NCBI GenBank assembly: GCA_008694505.1
Contig: VZDJ01000594.1
Coordinates: 5,734,086-5,798,085, forward strand
Direction of reading: 5' to 3'
Source: Cyanoderma ruficeps
Taxonomy: Eukaryota > Chordata > Aves > Passeriformes > Timaliidae
Length of the DNA stretch: 64,000 nucleotides
Shown: in pieces, positions 37,401-48,934 of the stretch
Layout of the letters: each line of letters starts with the position of its first letter
How positions within the stretch are numbered: the stretch's first letter is position 1
Made by a program: the position numbers and the translations under genes
Notes under the pieces: generated by a model
What the model was told of the DNA's origin: nothing
What the model saw: the letters and a program-made list of their open reading frames with translations, nothing else
The model's database searches: none

Positions 37401-40137
37401 ACTACATAAGCACTTACACACTGGGTTATGTGAGCAATTAAAGCTGAGGCAAAGAGTTTTTGATTGCTCATCTGCAAACTGAGGGCACAGTAAATGGAAT
37501 AGAAAATAAAATTGTGGCTTCTAGTGTATATAGAACATAAAACTGAATTTTGCTCTTACACTTGCTTAATAATTCAGTGTAATTCATTTTTATTAATATG
37601 TTCATCAGACAAGATAAGCTATAAATGGGATTGTTTTCCTGCCTCCTGTTCTATTGTCAATTATTTTGCATGTAATAGCGAAATGCTTTCCTTTAGAGGT
37701 CAGGGTAAGAAGGATTCATTCCACAGCTGAGTGGGACATGTGCTGGATCTGAAGAAATTTCTAGCAATGTAACAAGCCAGATATGATAAAATTCTATAAA
37801 TAATATAGAAAAAATTGTTTAATCTATTTATAGGACTCGTTATCTGATCTATTATTGAGTCTTTCCATGATTTCACTGGGCCAGAGTCCAAAAGACTTCA
37901 GTTTTGAGATATGTGTGCAATAATAGGCAAGTACATATTCCTATACCTGAATGCTCTTCTGCACAATGCCAGGCATGAATTTTCACAGGAAAGCTGTGCA
38001 GCATGGTGCCACTTCATCTCATAATTATAGAGAGTTAGCAACCATTTTTAATTGTTATTCCTCTTACTTGGCACAGCAAGGTCACCTGACTGATGTTTAG
38101 GCACTACTTTAACAACAATTTTGTTAATACAGGAATTGCAATGTCCCAGTAGGGAGCTGGAATATGTTTTAGAGTCTCATTACTGAAATTATTAATAATG
38201 TTAAATTAACCATGGCCACCTAAGACATAACTTTTTTCTGTCTTGTGTTATCTTACAAAACAACAAAAGAAACTAAACCCATACTATGTATCTTTATTCC
38301 TGCACCATTTCATCTCTTTGGAGATATGAATTCAGTATTATGATCTGTTATTGCAGTATAGCTTTTCAGGGCTTAAATTGATCATAATCAATGATTTGCA
38401 CAGAATGGGGTACTGTTATTCATTGCAATTTTGTGATATAATTTTAAATATTACAGTGTACACGGGATTGCTTCTCCTCATGTGTTTGTGGTTTTGCTCT
38501 TAAATTCTGGACTTGATTCTTCCTTCCATTTCCTGCAGCAGTGCAGACATCAGTACCAGTGGTGGAAAAGAAATTGATGCCATCACGTGCTTCCCAGGAG
38601 CTTTGGCTTAGTTAATGCTAGAAATGTATTTCCCTTCTATTGTGCAAGGTCAATCTCTCTTCTTTTAGTGGTAAAAGACACCAAATGCTCTGTGCTGCTT
38701 TTTGCCTAGCATATTGGCTAGAAAATATGACACATCTCAGCTCACAGATTTCCCAGTAATAAACTATGTGTTTTCAGCACTTCCTAAGTGAAGAAGATGG
38801 CAATATCTTTGAATCAAAGGCACTGCAAATAGAGAGGTCTTTCCCTGAAGACATACATATCAAATATTTAAAATGGAATGAGAAAAGACAGTAAAGAGAG
38901 TCCCATCTGAAACATTTTGCAAGAGGCACGGCTTACTCCTCTAAAAAACATTGCACTGTGTATCACAGAGACAAGCCAAAGCTTGTTGTTGTAATGACTT
39001 GAAATACTAAAATATCACCAGGGTGATTTATCTATGGCATAACTTTCTTGACTTCAAACAGCCTTATGTATTTTGCACCAAGGCTCTAATTTGCCAGGAA
39101 GAAAAGAGTGCACCTGGTGACAGTTATTCCAGTATAGTGCTGACTTCAGGATGCAAATAATAATGGCTGGGATGAAAGAAGGAAGCTTTGATTCTGTTCA
39201 TTTTAAATAACAGCAGAGAAGTTGACTGCATGCACAATGTAGTCCCTGCTATGAGGTTTAGCCAGAAAGAACATTTGTGACTTTATTAGGCACCTTTAAT
39301 AAAAAGCAAACAAAGCTGTCTGGTGTCTGCACATTGTTCCAGAGGTGCTTCAGCAGAGTTGCTGTGTCAGAACCCTACAGAGCTCTGAGGGGGCAGAATT
39401 TTCAGATCTCTTGGGGCCTTGGACAAGACTCCCTGGGGAGCTGCAGAAAAAAAAAACCAACCCAAAATTTAAAACTCTTCCTCATTGATCCAAATGTGTG
39501 TTGGATGTGAGTGAGTCTTAGTAGCTCAGTAAGGATTTTTTCCCCATGTTAGTATACTGCAAAATCCATGTCTGCAGGACATAGTTTTGTAATTTTCAGA
39601 TTTTAACCAGCATTGTTACTGTCTTAGGTGGATGTGGGAAAATAAATGTGAGCCATGCTTACTCCTGATTATCTGGTGATGTATAGCTGCTTCAAAGCGA
39701 AATCTCTGACTTCTCGTCAAGACTTTTACTGCTGTTTGCCTGAATGTACATGCATGATTTGACAGATCTGTCTGCTTTTAAATTTGGTGGGCTGATCTGT
39801 TTTTAGACTGGGATTTCTGATGATGAGAGCTGTTGGAGTGTTGCTTTATCAGTACTCTTACTAACTCCTAATTGCTCTAGACATGCCAATCAAGCTCCTT
39901 CCTCTGTTGTGCTAAGCAGGACGCAGACTCTGACCAGCATTTCTAACCAGCTAAGGGAGCTTTTGAGGTTGACTTACCTTTTGAAAAAAAATCAATGATC
40001 CATAAGGCCAGAGAGAACATAACAGGGATCTTCACACCCTAGTCTAACATTCACCTGGAAATGTGATTTCCTGGGTAGTGCCTGTGCATATTTCATTCAG
40101 GTCCTCAGCAAGCACATCTGCCTTGGAAGTTAGTCCT
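34496..40137. other. Unique AT-rich non-coding DNA
   Basis: This is the quietest part of the window: 5.6 kb with very high AT content, many A and T runs (for example near 35768 and 36281) and no frame above 80 codons. Sequence near 39152 (ggatgcaaataataatgg) contains a perfect octamer (POU) core, which occurs by chance at about this frequency. No gene, RNA gene or transposon was recognised. Confidence 0.65.
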
Positions 40138-40215
40138 GCTTTCAGCAGGAGGTTGGACTAGGTGACCTCCACAGGTCCCATACAGTCTATATTACCCAGG
40201 GATTTTGTGATTTCA
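40138..40215 (+). mobile_element. CR1 LINE 3'-terminal tip
   Basis: The sequence caggaggttggactaggtg followed by acctccacaggtccca matches the sense strand of the CR1 3' end. It runs into a degenerate copy of the terminal octamer-type repeat (gattttgtgatttc). Only about 80 bases are left, so this is either a severely 5'-truncated insertion or the surviving end of a decayed one. It lies in the opposite orientation to the other three CR1 pieces. Confidence 0.8.
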
Positions 40216-41677
40216 TCTTTGAAGAGTTGTTAAGGTAGATTATTCTCTATTTCATTCTGTTGGTGCTCTGGCCTGTGTTGCTGGAGTATGCTGCTAACAG
40301 CTAGGAATGGCACTGGAAGAGCAGAAATCATTTATTTGATACCTTTAAAATAAAGGTTCCTGGTCTTTCCTGCATTTTCTACATAAGTTTTAAGTGTTCA
40401 AAAATGGTAAAACCCTAAAAATTTCTTTAAATATTTAGCTTGAAAATATGATGCTACTAAATGATACATCCTCTCAAAGGGCAAGGCACCACTGAGTGTT
40501 TAGCAGAGTGTATCTGTGAAGCTGCCAGCCTGAACATTTGAACTACGGTGCAGCCTCCTTTGTCTCTGAAATACAAAAGAGGATGACAAGAAATAAGGGC
40601 AAATCAATCTCAGTCATGGGCTAAATGGAAAGTCTGGAGCAGGAAATCCTTCCTCTGAGATTTGGCTGCAGAATACACAGATAACTATTTCACCTGCTGT
40701 GGCCCTACAGACAGGAAAGAAATGATAAAGCTAGCATGTTATATCATCAAACACAATATTCTTTATGGTTCTACTCCTGACTTTTTTTCCCCCATAGGGA
40801 AGTTTTCATGAGGTAAGGGCATGAACTCAAACCACTTGGCAAGTGTGCAAACTGACCTTTAATCACCAAAGATAATGGGATGTAAAATCTACATTTGTAT
40901 TAGCATTGTTGCACTGGCAGAAAAAAAGGAACCTCTTTGTAGCTTATGTCCTTTTGGACTTAAAATTTTATAACCATCTTTAATGCTACTACAGTGTCAA
41001 AGATGAAGGAACATGGTGTAATGTTAGTGAAAAGCTGGACTTTAAGTATTCCCCAGATAACTATTCTGAGAATTTTAATTGTATTAAAAATCGAAGTAGT
41101 TTTAGGTGAATTTACTATTGAATTTCACTGTTTCCTTCAGTTCTAAATATTATAAAGGAAGAATCTTATCCAAAAAATTTGCTGTGTTTGCTTCAGTCCA
41201 AGTGGACTTTCCCTATGTCCTGCTCCTGTGGATTTCTTTTCCACAGTGTACTGCAGTCACTTCTTTATTTTTGTCTCTAATAGATTTGCAAGGCATTTTT
41301 TTTGTTGTGACACACAAGAAGTGAGTCGAGTGGTGATGGCTAGGGTGGGCCTCAGCTTGGTCTAGCTGGTATTATTCATTTATTAGGTGACAAAAATAAA
41401 ACCTGTAAATTATAGGGAAATAATTGGAGTGATCAAAAGCTTGATCCGATGCCCATTCAAGCAGTGGGAATCTTCCTGCTGATTTCTCTCCTTTTCATCA
41501 GGCTCCTCAACTGCATTTTTATTGTCTTTATAGTTGTTACACTCCCTTGTCATGGCATGTTTAATATTAGATCTGTAAACTCTAATGGTGAAACATGACC
41601 GTGGCTTTCTTTGCTTCTGCTAGCAAATAGGATTGTTCCTCAGTCTCGACTAACAAATTTGGGTCCTACAGGGATAC
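40216..41677. other. Unique AT-rich non-coding DNA
   Basis: No gene or repeat was recognised. A T run lies near 40784 and an A run near 40920. Confidence 0.6.
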
Positions 41678-41707
41678 AAATAATAACAATAGCAATAATA
41701 ATGATAA
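41678..41707. repeat. Imperfect (AAT)n tract
   Basis: The run aaataataacaatagcaata then ataatgata is a degenerate AAT trinucleotide tract. The sequence after it (ttatacattcaagtgcgctt) vaguely resembles the 3' end of old LINE2/MIR-type elements, in which an AAT-rich tail adjoins a TATAGCGC segment. That link is weak. Confidence 0.6.
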
Positions 41708-41864
41708 CGTTAATATAATTTTATACATTCAAGTGCGCTTTTCACATGCCTACTACAAATACTTTTAACTTGTATCTCTGTCTTGTTCAGGCTTGTATGA
41801 AGCAAATGCAATTGTGTGTTGAAACAGGAGGCTAATCCCATGAACTTGTCTATAGCCTTAAAAA

Positions 41865-42350
41865 TATAAATTGTGTCATTCAACTTCATCCCCTTGTGCA
41901 GCTCGATTAAATATAATCAGAAGCTGTTGACAGGGCTTCGATGTGGTATCTGAAATTAAGCCATGTAACCAGTCTTAGCAAAGGCTTAACAAGGGTTGGA
42001 GTTGTACATTTTCCAATTCGGGTACGAATGTTGTCATGGGAAAGGATTAATGTCCTGCCATTTTCTGTCCTTGTTAAAATCTTTTTTTTTTTCCCAAAGA
42101 ATGTCATATCAGAATTTTAATGCCTTGTATAATCTGTGAATTATATCATTGTGCTCTACTGCTTTGACCTTTTCTACATACTCTAATTTGATAGAGTAGC
42201 CGTTCCAGTGCTCTCTTTTTTAACTGCTTTATTATCCCACAGGGAATGTGTAGTCTGGGCAGACATTCAGAATGCACTCCACTCTCATTTTGACGTGGAC
42301 TGTCTGCCTTTTCATTGCTTTACAGGGCTGTTACTCTGGCTTCATATTCA
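41865..42350. promoter_or_regulatory. Candidate conserved non-coding block
   Basis: Nearly 500 bases of balanced, repeat-free sequence keep several CpGs in AT-rich surroundings (cagctcgatt, ggcttcgatgtgg, aattcgggtacgaatg, gtagccgttcc, tgacgtggac) and have one T run (42080-42092). Motifs such as ggattaatgtcc, tttgacctttt and cattaattgg fit homeodomain or nuclear-receptor sites. A 66-codon minus-strand frame at 41907-42107 covers part of the block but has no recognised homology. CpG retention suggests either constraint or low germline methylation. Confidence 0.33.
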
Positions 42351-43525
42351 TTAATTGGTACCTCAAAGGGAAGTAGGCTTATCAAGGAATGTTGTAAAGA
42401 GAGGAGCTTGGAAGGAACGATGTGTACCGGAATACTGAGAAGTCAAAGTAGAGTTGCATAACGTATTTCTTAAAGTACTGTAACTATATGTGTTCCCAGA
42501 TGACACAGAATTAATTTGCACTGTGACAAAGGTGATATCAAAGTGGAAAAAGAAATCATTTTCGCCAGTTCTCATTATGATGTGGAGATAGTACACTTGT
42601 GGCCCTGGTACCATAATGATGGCAAAAGGTATGATGAATGGGAGGTAGCACCTGCATTTGGGAAGGGTACAGGAATAATGTTCCAACGTTATCAATGCCA
42701 CATCTGTGGCTGAACGGGACCAAAGTATTACAACTGTAAGAAAAATTGTTTAATTTCACAGTTTTCTTTTGAAGGTTTGTGAGGAGAGTGAGTGATTTCA
42801 TTTTCTCTGACGCCCTAACAGAGTTTTGCCAGTCTGCTGTGCAAATGGTTGTTCTTTGGCATGTGTCATAAGTGCTTTAGGTGTAATTTGACGTCCTATT
42901 TTGTCAGACTGACTCTGGCTTATTTATTGAATGAAAGTTTCATGAGCCTTTGTACTTAATGTACTCTTTGAGTAAAATTATAGAATTTGCTATGACTGAA
43001 AGGTGGTTTAAAAAGAAGAATCAGGGCTAAGAATCAGGCTTTTGTGCAGCAAAGAGAGATTCTGAGCACGTTACTTGAAATGTGCTTTTAAAATGATTAT
43101 TAGAGGATGTACCTCTCACTGTACTTTGATCACTTAAAACTCATGAAACTTGAAATAAGTTTTGAGTTACATGTTTAATGTATATGCTATTGACATTAAA
43201 ACCAGACATTTCAAGCTCCTCACTCTGCTTTGAAACAGCAAATACTTTTAATAGGAACAAAAGTATTCATAATACAGAGCAACATCTCCCTTTCACATCC
43301 ATTGCTGAGTGACTTTAGAAAGGTTTCAGCCTCTAGGCTTTGCCATTGACCAGATGTTGGCACTGTGAGGGCTGATTTTTGTCTCTGAGGGCAGCAGCCG
43401 TGGCTCTGGGCTGGAGCACCTACAAACCCTGTTCTGCTTTGCTGTGTAACAACGTGCCAAGGAAGCTGAAAGGCAGTGCAGGAACCAGGCCCAGGGCTGA
43501 GCTCCACACACATTGTGCCCAAATT
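42351..43525. other. Unique non-coding DNA
   Basis: The 112-codon minus-strand frame at 42363-42701 has no recognisable domain. GC rises at 43360-43510, next to the young CR1. No RNA gene was recognised. Confidence 0.55.
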
Positions 43526-43968
43526 ACAGAATCACAGAATCATTAGGTTGGAAGAGACCTCCAAGATCATAAAGTCCAACCCAACCTCAACTAAACCATG
43601 GCACCAAGTGCCACATCCAGTCTTTTCTTAAACACATCCAGAGATGGTGAATCCACCACCTCCCAAGGTAGACCATTCCAATACTTCATTATTCTTTCCA
43701 TGAAAGACTTCTTCCTAATATCCAACCTGTATTTCCCTTGGTGCAGCTTGAGACCGTGTCCTCTTGTTCTGTCAGTTGCTGCCTGGAGAAAGAGACCAAC
43801 CCCCAGGTGGCCACAGCCACCCTTCAGGAAGTTGTAGAGAGTGATAAGGTCACCTCTGAGTCATCTTTTCTCCAGGCTAAACAACCCCAGCTCCCTCAGC
43901 CATTCCTCACGGGGGCTGTTTTCCAAGCCCCTCAACAACCTTGTTGCCCTCTTCTGGAATTGCTGCAC
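43526..43968 (-). mobile_element. CR1 LINE, 5'-truncated 3' end (avian type)
   Basis: This is the clearest repeat in the window. On the plus strand it opens with cagaatcacagaatcattag, the antisense of the CR1 terminal short repeat, and continues through gttggaagagacctccaaga, the cttcttcctaatatccaacc segment, gcagcttgagaccgtgtcct, and ctccaggctaaacaacccca, ending in gttgccctcttctgg. CR1 sense is therefore minus, with the 3' end at 43526 and 5' truncation near 43968. Divergence from the common songbird/parrot-type CR1 consensus looks modest. About 440 bases remain, and no functional protein can be encoded. The three short plus-strand frames inside it are artefacts. Confidence 0.95.
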
Positions 43969-44620
43969 CCCTGGGTGCAGTGAGCTGGCTTTGTGAGAAT
44001 TGCTCAGCCTTCAGCCCGTCTTTGGTGCTCTGGTTCACTCTGAACACAGATAAGAATCCCTGTGTTTCCATCTTTCCTTAGGGTTGATGGTTATGGACAC
44101 AGAAGGTTTGGAAAAGCAACAACCCATGGGATGGATGCCTAAAAACTTCCCCTGCAGTCACTGTGACTCTTCCCATTGGTTTGGCCAGGAGTTTTGTTCA
44201 GCAGTGTGGTTTGCAGACACCAAACCAGGGGGAAGGAAGGCTTGGTTTGTTATGTGCAACTAGAAAACAAAACATATAACTAAGAAGACATCTTACATCC
44301 TTCTTTCATCTTTTTATCTTTCATTCACTTCTTAGTTTTCATGTTAAAAGAAAAAAAAAGGATTTTTAAGAGCTGCTGTGTCTGATTTTGATTTATTATT
44401 TTTTTAATGTATTCCCTCCCTTTATTGCTATTCATTTTCCTCATCTTTTGTAGACTTGCTAACCAATCAGTGGCTCTCTCAAAACTTCCATAGAAGATTG
44501 TCTGTTACTATAATGTGCTATAATCACCCATCTTAGTGACACACTGCAGAAGGCACAATAGCTCCAAAAACAGACAGACAATTGGTGCTTATTTTCAGCC
44601 AATTTTCATTTATGTGATTT
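43969..44620. other. Unique non-coding DNA
   Basis: Flanking sequence of the young CR1. An A run lies near 44350 and a T run near 44398. No gene was recognised. Confidence 0.55.
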
Positions 44621-44621
44621 T

Positions 44622-44655
44622 TCTTTTTTTTTTTTTTTCCTTTTTTTTNTTTTTC
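44622..44655. repeat. Poly-T tract with an ambiguous base
   Basis: Two long T runs are separated by CC, and N at 44649 lies within the second run. The unresolved base is best explained as sequencing or assembly uncertainty in a homopolymer. A minus-strand frame reads through it as a lysine-rich stretch with an X, which is not a real protein. Confidence 0.9.
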
Positions 44656-45540
44656 CTTCTCTCCTTTCAAATGCCCGTGAGTAACTACTTGACTCTGAAG
44701 GTCTCTCTGATGTGACTCTGCCTTAGGAAGATGACTCATTGTTCTGACCTTCAGTTCTTTCTCCTCATTTTGATGAGGCCAACTTTCCATTTTGGAAAAC
44801 AGAAAGCTGTTTTCACTTGCAAAATCATTTCATTGTGCCAGTCAAATTGCACAAGTCATAGCAGGATGAATCTCTGATTTCCCATGAAGGCTATGGGTGC
44901 GTTTAAAGAATCTTGCTTTGTCTGCTCATGTATTGCCTTTTTCTCATTTGTTTTTGAGAACCAACTCAAAACATTTGCAAAACAAATCCTCTCTTTGTTT
45001 TGGTTTTATGTTTTTTTCATTAGCTGGTTGAGTAATTTTGGTGCAGATGGCTCTTAGAGAGCCCTCACTACATACAAGCATTTCCCTTTGGTGAGAATCA
45101 GGTGTCCTGGCAAGTAGACATGCAAGGTTTTCCTGATTTAAAATCAAGGGAAAATTCATTTCTTATTTTTAAAATGGTCCTTTTCTTTGATGGAGCCTAC
45201 TAGAAAGCACACAGAGGTTTCTCTAAAATTGCTGATGTTGAATGTCAACAAATTACCTAGAAGTTCTAGCAAAGGAAGAAAAGTATTTGTTAGAATGCAC
45301 TTATGAACTTGGAGTAAATACATCCTTCCTCACAGTTTTATTTTGGGAAAAGTTTCTTAGAGGCTTCTGTGCTTCCTAACGTTTTTATTTCCCAAAGGAC
45401 TTAGAAAAACATATTCAAGTCTCCATTGCTATTTTAAACTTTACAGAAATAAAGAAGCAGTGTTACTTTACTCTGATCCTTTTAAGCTTTCCATAATTAT
45501 GGGCTTATTACTCTCTCATTAAAAAACATCTGAATTATAA
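44656..45540. other. Unique non-coding DNA
   Basis: No gene, repeat or RNA element was recognised. Confidence 0.6.
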
Positions 45541-45690
45541 AATTTTTATCGTGGCTGCCATTGCCAGTACAATGTGGGTTTTAAGCGTTAACAAATTTTG
45601 TGCTGGTTTATCAGAATCACACCTTTGTTAGTGCACATAAATAAATGTACCTGACTTCATTTTTGGCCATCTTTATCTAGGAAACATCTG
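45541..45690. promoter_or_regulatory. Candidate conserved non-coding element
   Basis: The block keeps CpGs in AT-rich DNA (tttttatcgtggctgcc, tttaagcgttaac) and contains cataaataaatgtacctg without repeat homology. It is called by appearance only. Confidence 0.2.
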
Positions 45691-47010
45691 AATTGTGCTG
45701 AATTGTTTCAGCAGACTTCAGGTATTTTTCCATGTGGGGAAAAGAGGAAAAAGTGTAAAAGCATCTAATTTGCAAGAACCAATACTCTGGCCTGTGATGT
45801 GACTCCAAACCAGAATAACACCAATAATGAGTCGCTTCTGTTTGAGGATTTTAGTAAGACTCTGGATTTGTGCAGTGTCCACGTAAAGCTGTATCAGTTG
45901 CCTTTTTTTGTGGCAAGTGGGAAGCAGAGTGTTGATGGGGTGATGTTCAGATGACAGAAATCTGAAGGTTTCTCACTACACCTCACAAGGTGCAATGAGG
46001 AATGCAGCTTTTCCCCGGTGACTGTGTGTGTTGAGTCAGTGTCATCTCTGTGTGTGCACACCCCGTGTCCTGTGGGCTGTCCCAGCCTGAACACTGGGTT
46101 TGCATGGCCAGGGTTTCTCATGGAGATCCTCCTCCCATGGGAAGGACCTCTCCTCCCCTCTCTACCTCTCTCCCCTTTTGAACTCTGGAGTGCTGAGTTC
46201 TTCAATCAGGCTGTAAAAAAGACAAACATAATTAGTAAATTTTGTTTTATTAAGTCCTTTTTACTGTTCTTTTTGATTGTTTACACAATTTCCAATGCTG
46301 ACTTGTTTCCCTTGTTATTTTCTTTTTTTACCTTCCTCATAGGGAGCTGTTTATAGTGCATTTTATTAGCTGGATGATAGGTAATAAATACAAATGCAGA
46401 TACCATTCTTTGTCATAGATACAGTATTCCAGTATTTCAAGTTTATGAAGCTAGTTTTAAACTGGCTTTTTTGTTTTTATACTTATATTCCCCTAATTTA
46501 TAGTTCTTCTGAGACCTCTGGAACAGGCACCTAGAATGATGAAACTGTTAAATGTTTTCAGACAATTCTTCTCATAAGATTTAGTTTAATTGTTGGCCCA
46601 TGTTTCTGATAGAAACCATACTACTGTTATATGAGTGCAGTTTATAATTTCTGAAGTTGGGGGGAAAAATTCTGGAACGTTGTAAGAAACAGAAAAATGT
46701 ATCAATTATTCCGTGCATGTGCTTTCTCCAACAAATTTAAGGCCCAAGTTTTCATCCCAGAACAAAATCAGAATGCTGCTTAGTGAAGGAGGAATTAATT
46801 TACAGAGAAATACTAACCCACATAATAAATAACAATTCAAATAATTTATTAGAGATACCTCTGAAATTGGGCTAAAGGTGTACCTTGATAAAGTTTTTAA
46901 AAGAATATATTATTTGCATAGAAAAAATCCATAACCAAAGGGGTTCTCTGTCCTTTATGCCTCTTCAGTGTTGATGGTTTTAATTCTCATTGTCTATAGC
47001 ATATTTGGAT
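45691..47010. other. Unique non-coding DNA with a GC-richer patch
   Basis: GC is higher at 46000-46200, where overlapping frames of 103 and 112 codons on opposite strands (45894-46205 minus, 46018-46356 plus) occur. Neither shows a domain. The rest is AT-rich and unremarkable. Confidence 0.55.
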
Positions 47011-47014
47011 TCCT

Positions 47015-47205
47015 TAACTTTTTAAAAGGCAGCTGCGTGAGAAATTTGTTTTAGATTACTTTCTAGTTTAAAAACATTGCTGTTTTATGCTTTAATAACT
47101 GTCGGCGGTAATTTATTTGTTATTTGCACATAGGCCCTCTGGATTTGGTAGTTTATGAATGTTTTAAAAGTTAAATGGATCGATTTTATCTTTTTTTTTC
47201 ATAAT
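47015..47205. promoter_or_regulatory. Candidate conserved non-coding element
   Basis: The stretch aactgtcggcggtaattta is notable for two CpGs amid AT-rich sequence. It is flanked by gcagctgcgtgag (an E-box) and tgctttaataac. No repeat homology is seen. Conservation is untested. Confidence 0.27.
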
Positions 47206-48640
47206 TTTAATTAGATGATAGCAACTCCCTCCCAACTATGGACCATAATCTTCCCACATGCTGGGTTTTCCTCTGTTTTCTCAGTTCAGGAATATAAATC
47301 CAGATGCTACCATAGACCATATAATTAAAACCTGACTTAATGATCATTGCCTTTCAGACCCAGATGACAGGACATTAAGAGAAGATGGATCATCTTTCTG
47401 CTTTCTATCTCTCAAGCCCTTCCTTCCCCTTCAAACCCTTCAGCTGGTGATGTTCTTTGAGCAACAGTTGCCACCTCCCAGAAGGAGATTGCAGCTCCCC
47501 TGTTTTCTCTGCCAGTAACAGCCCTGTACCCGTATCCTTGTCCAGGTTGGTACCAGTGGCAGCATCAACTGTGCAGCCTCTCTTCCCTTCTCCAGCATTC
47601 TCACTCTTGTGGATTAGACTGTTAAACAAAATGCTGTGTTTAGTGTCCTACCCCTTTTGAGCTCTGAGGAAGAACATCTTCGTGTTCCTGCCGTGGATTT
47701 TACTGGTTATAGCTCAACCTCTTCCACTTCCACAGCATCTCTGGCATGGTTTTCTAAGGAGCAAAGACACGTGTGGTTGCATTGTGTGTTCTGCTCTGCC
47801 AAAGCTTCTAAACCTGTCAGAATTGTTGATGGCATTTAATCCCTGTTTTGTGTATCTGAGCCTCTGTGAACGTCAGAATGCCCAGGCTGTACCACTGCAG
47901 GGTGGTCAGAAGGTCAGCTGCACCTCCCCTTGGAGACTGGGTGAGCCCTGCAGCAAAATCAGACTTCTCCTGTTGGAGTTCCTGACTGAACTAATAGTTA
48001 TCCTGAGCTGAATCCTTACCTCTTCCTAAAGATACCCTCCCTTGAGCAACTGTGAGGACAAGATCTGTGGGACTGTGCCTTGTCTTTCTTTCTTTTGTGC
48101 AAATTATCTCAGGGAAGGGGATTTTGTTGGGATTTAGTTATAGTCAAACAACAGTCTTGGGTAGAACTCCTGGTGCCTGGGTATCTCATTAGGTGATTCT
48201 CACCTGTCACAGTATATTTGCTTCCAGTGTTTTCTGACTTCTGGAATGGAAGACCATCTTTGATTGTCATTCATTCTGGTTGCATCAAGGTCTCAGTCGT
48301 GAAGTCATATAAGAAAAGTGTTTGAGAAGGTAAAGAAAGACTTGGAAAATCTTGGGATGTTTTTATCTTATTTCATGACAACTTCATGAAAACTGCTTAT
48401 CTGACAACCAGATTATTTTTCCTAATAAAAATTTCCAGATTTTTTATTTTTCCCAATAAAAACAACCAGAGAAAAATCTCCATAAGAATCTGAAAACCTG
48501 TGCAAAGTGGATGGACCCTCTCTCTGATGTCCTGCCGTACTGAGGTTTCTGTGCAAAAGCTTTACCCACAACCCCAGGAACTCATACAAAACATTGGATA
48601 CAGAGGTCTCATATTTTTCTAGTAAATTGCTATCTGTCTA
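47206..48640. other. Non-coding DNA with a GC-richer patch at 47400-47960
   Basis: Overlapping frames of 67-109 codons on the plus strand and 74 on the minus strand cluster at 47400-48010. None has a recognisable domain, and they overlap each other in different frames, as chance frames do in GC-richer DNA. A decayed transposon is possible, but no family was recognised. Confidence 0.5.
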
Positions 48641-48644
48641 CCAT

Positions 48645-48671
48645 CTTTTTTTTTTTTTTTNTTTTTTTTTT
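48645..48671. repeat. Poly-T tract with an ambiguous base
   Basis: A run of T is interrupted by a single N at 48661. The true length is uncertain. With 44649, this is the second unresolved homopolymer position. Confidence 0.9.
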
Positions 48672-48908
48672 GTAATGAATATATATTTTTCATTCTTCCT
48701 GCTGTGAAACTAACCCTACTTAAAATGTGTAGGAAAGGAGGGGAACTGTAGCAGATGGCAGATAATTTTGAAGATAATAAAGTCCCTTTGATTTCTTTTG
48801 GATTATTTAGCCATCTCTGATTAGATGATTCTATTTGGATTTAGGAAACTATTTGTGCTTTGTTAAATAATTGCCTGATCACAGCCCAGAGATGCAATTT
48901 TTAATGTT

Positions 48909-48934
48909 TCCTTTGGTGCAATTACACCAAAGGA
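48909..48934. repeat. 26-bp quasi-palindrome
   Basis: Arms tcctttggtg (48909-48918) and caccaaagga (48925-48934) are perfect reverse complements. The six-base centre caatta is itself nearly self-complementary, so the whole 26 bases form a near-perfect palindrome with one mismatched pair. No gene is adjacent. It could be a dimeric protein site or a chance or template-switch product. Confidence 0.8.

Noticed and set aside
42363..42701. 112-codon minus-strand open frame
   Set aside because: No known domain, and different frames overlap in both directions, which is typical of chance.
43598..43983. Open frames of about 80 codons on the plus strand
   Set aside because: They lie inside the antisense of a CR1 3' end and are by-products of the repeat.
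47400..48010. Cluster of overlapping frames suggestive of a decayed gene or retroviral piece
   Set aside because: No reverse transcriptase, protease, gag or LTR landmarks could be recognised in any frame. GC-richer chance frames explain it.
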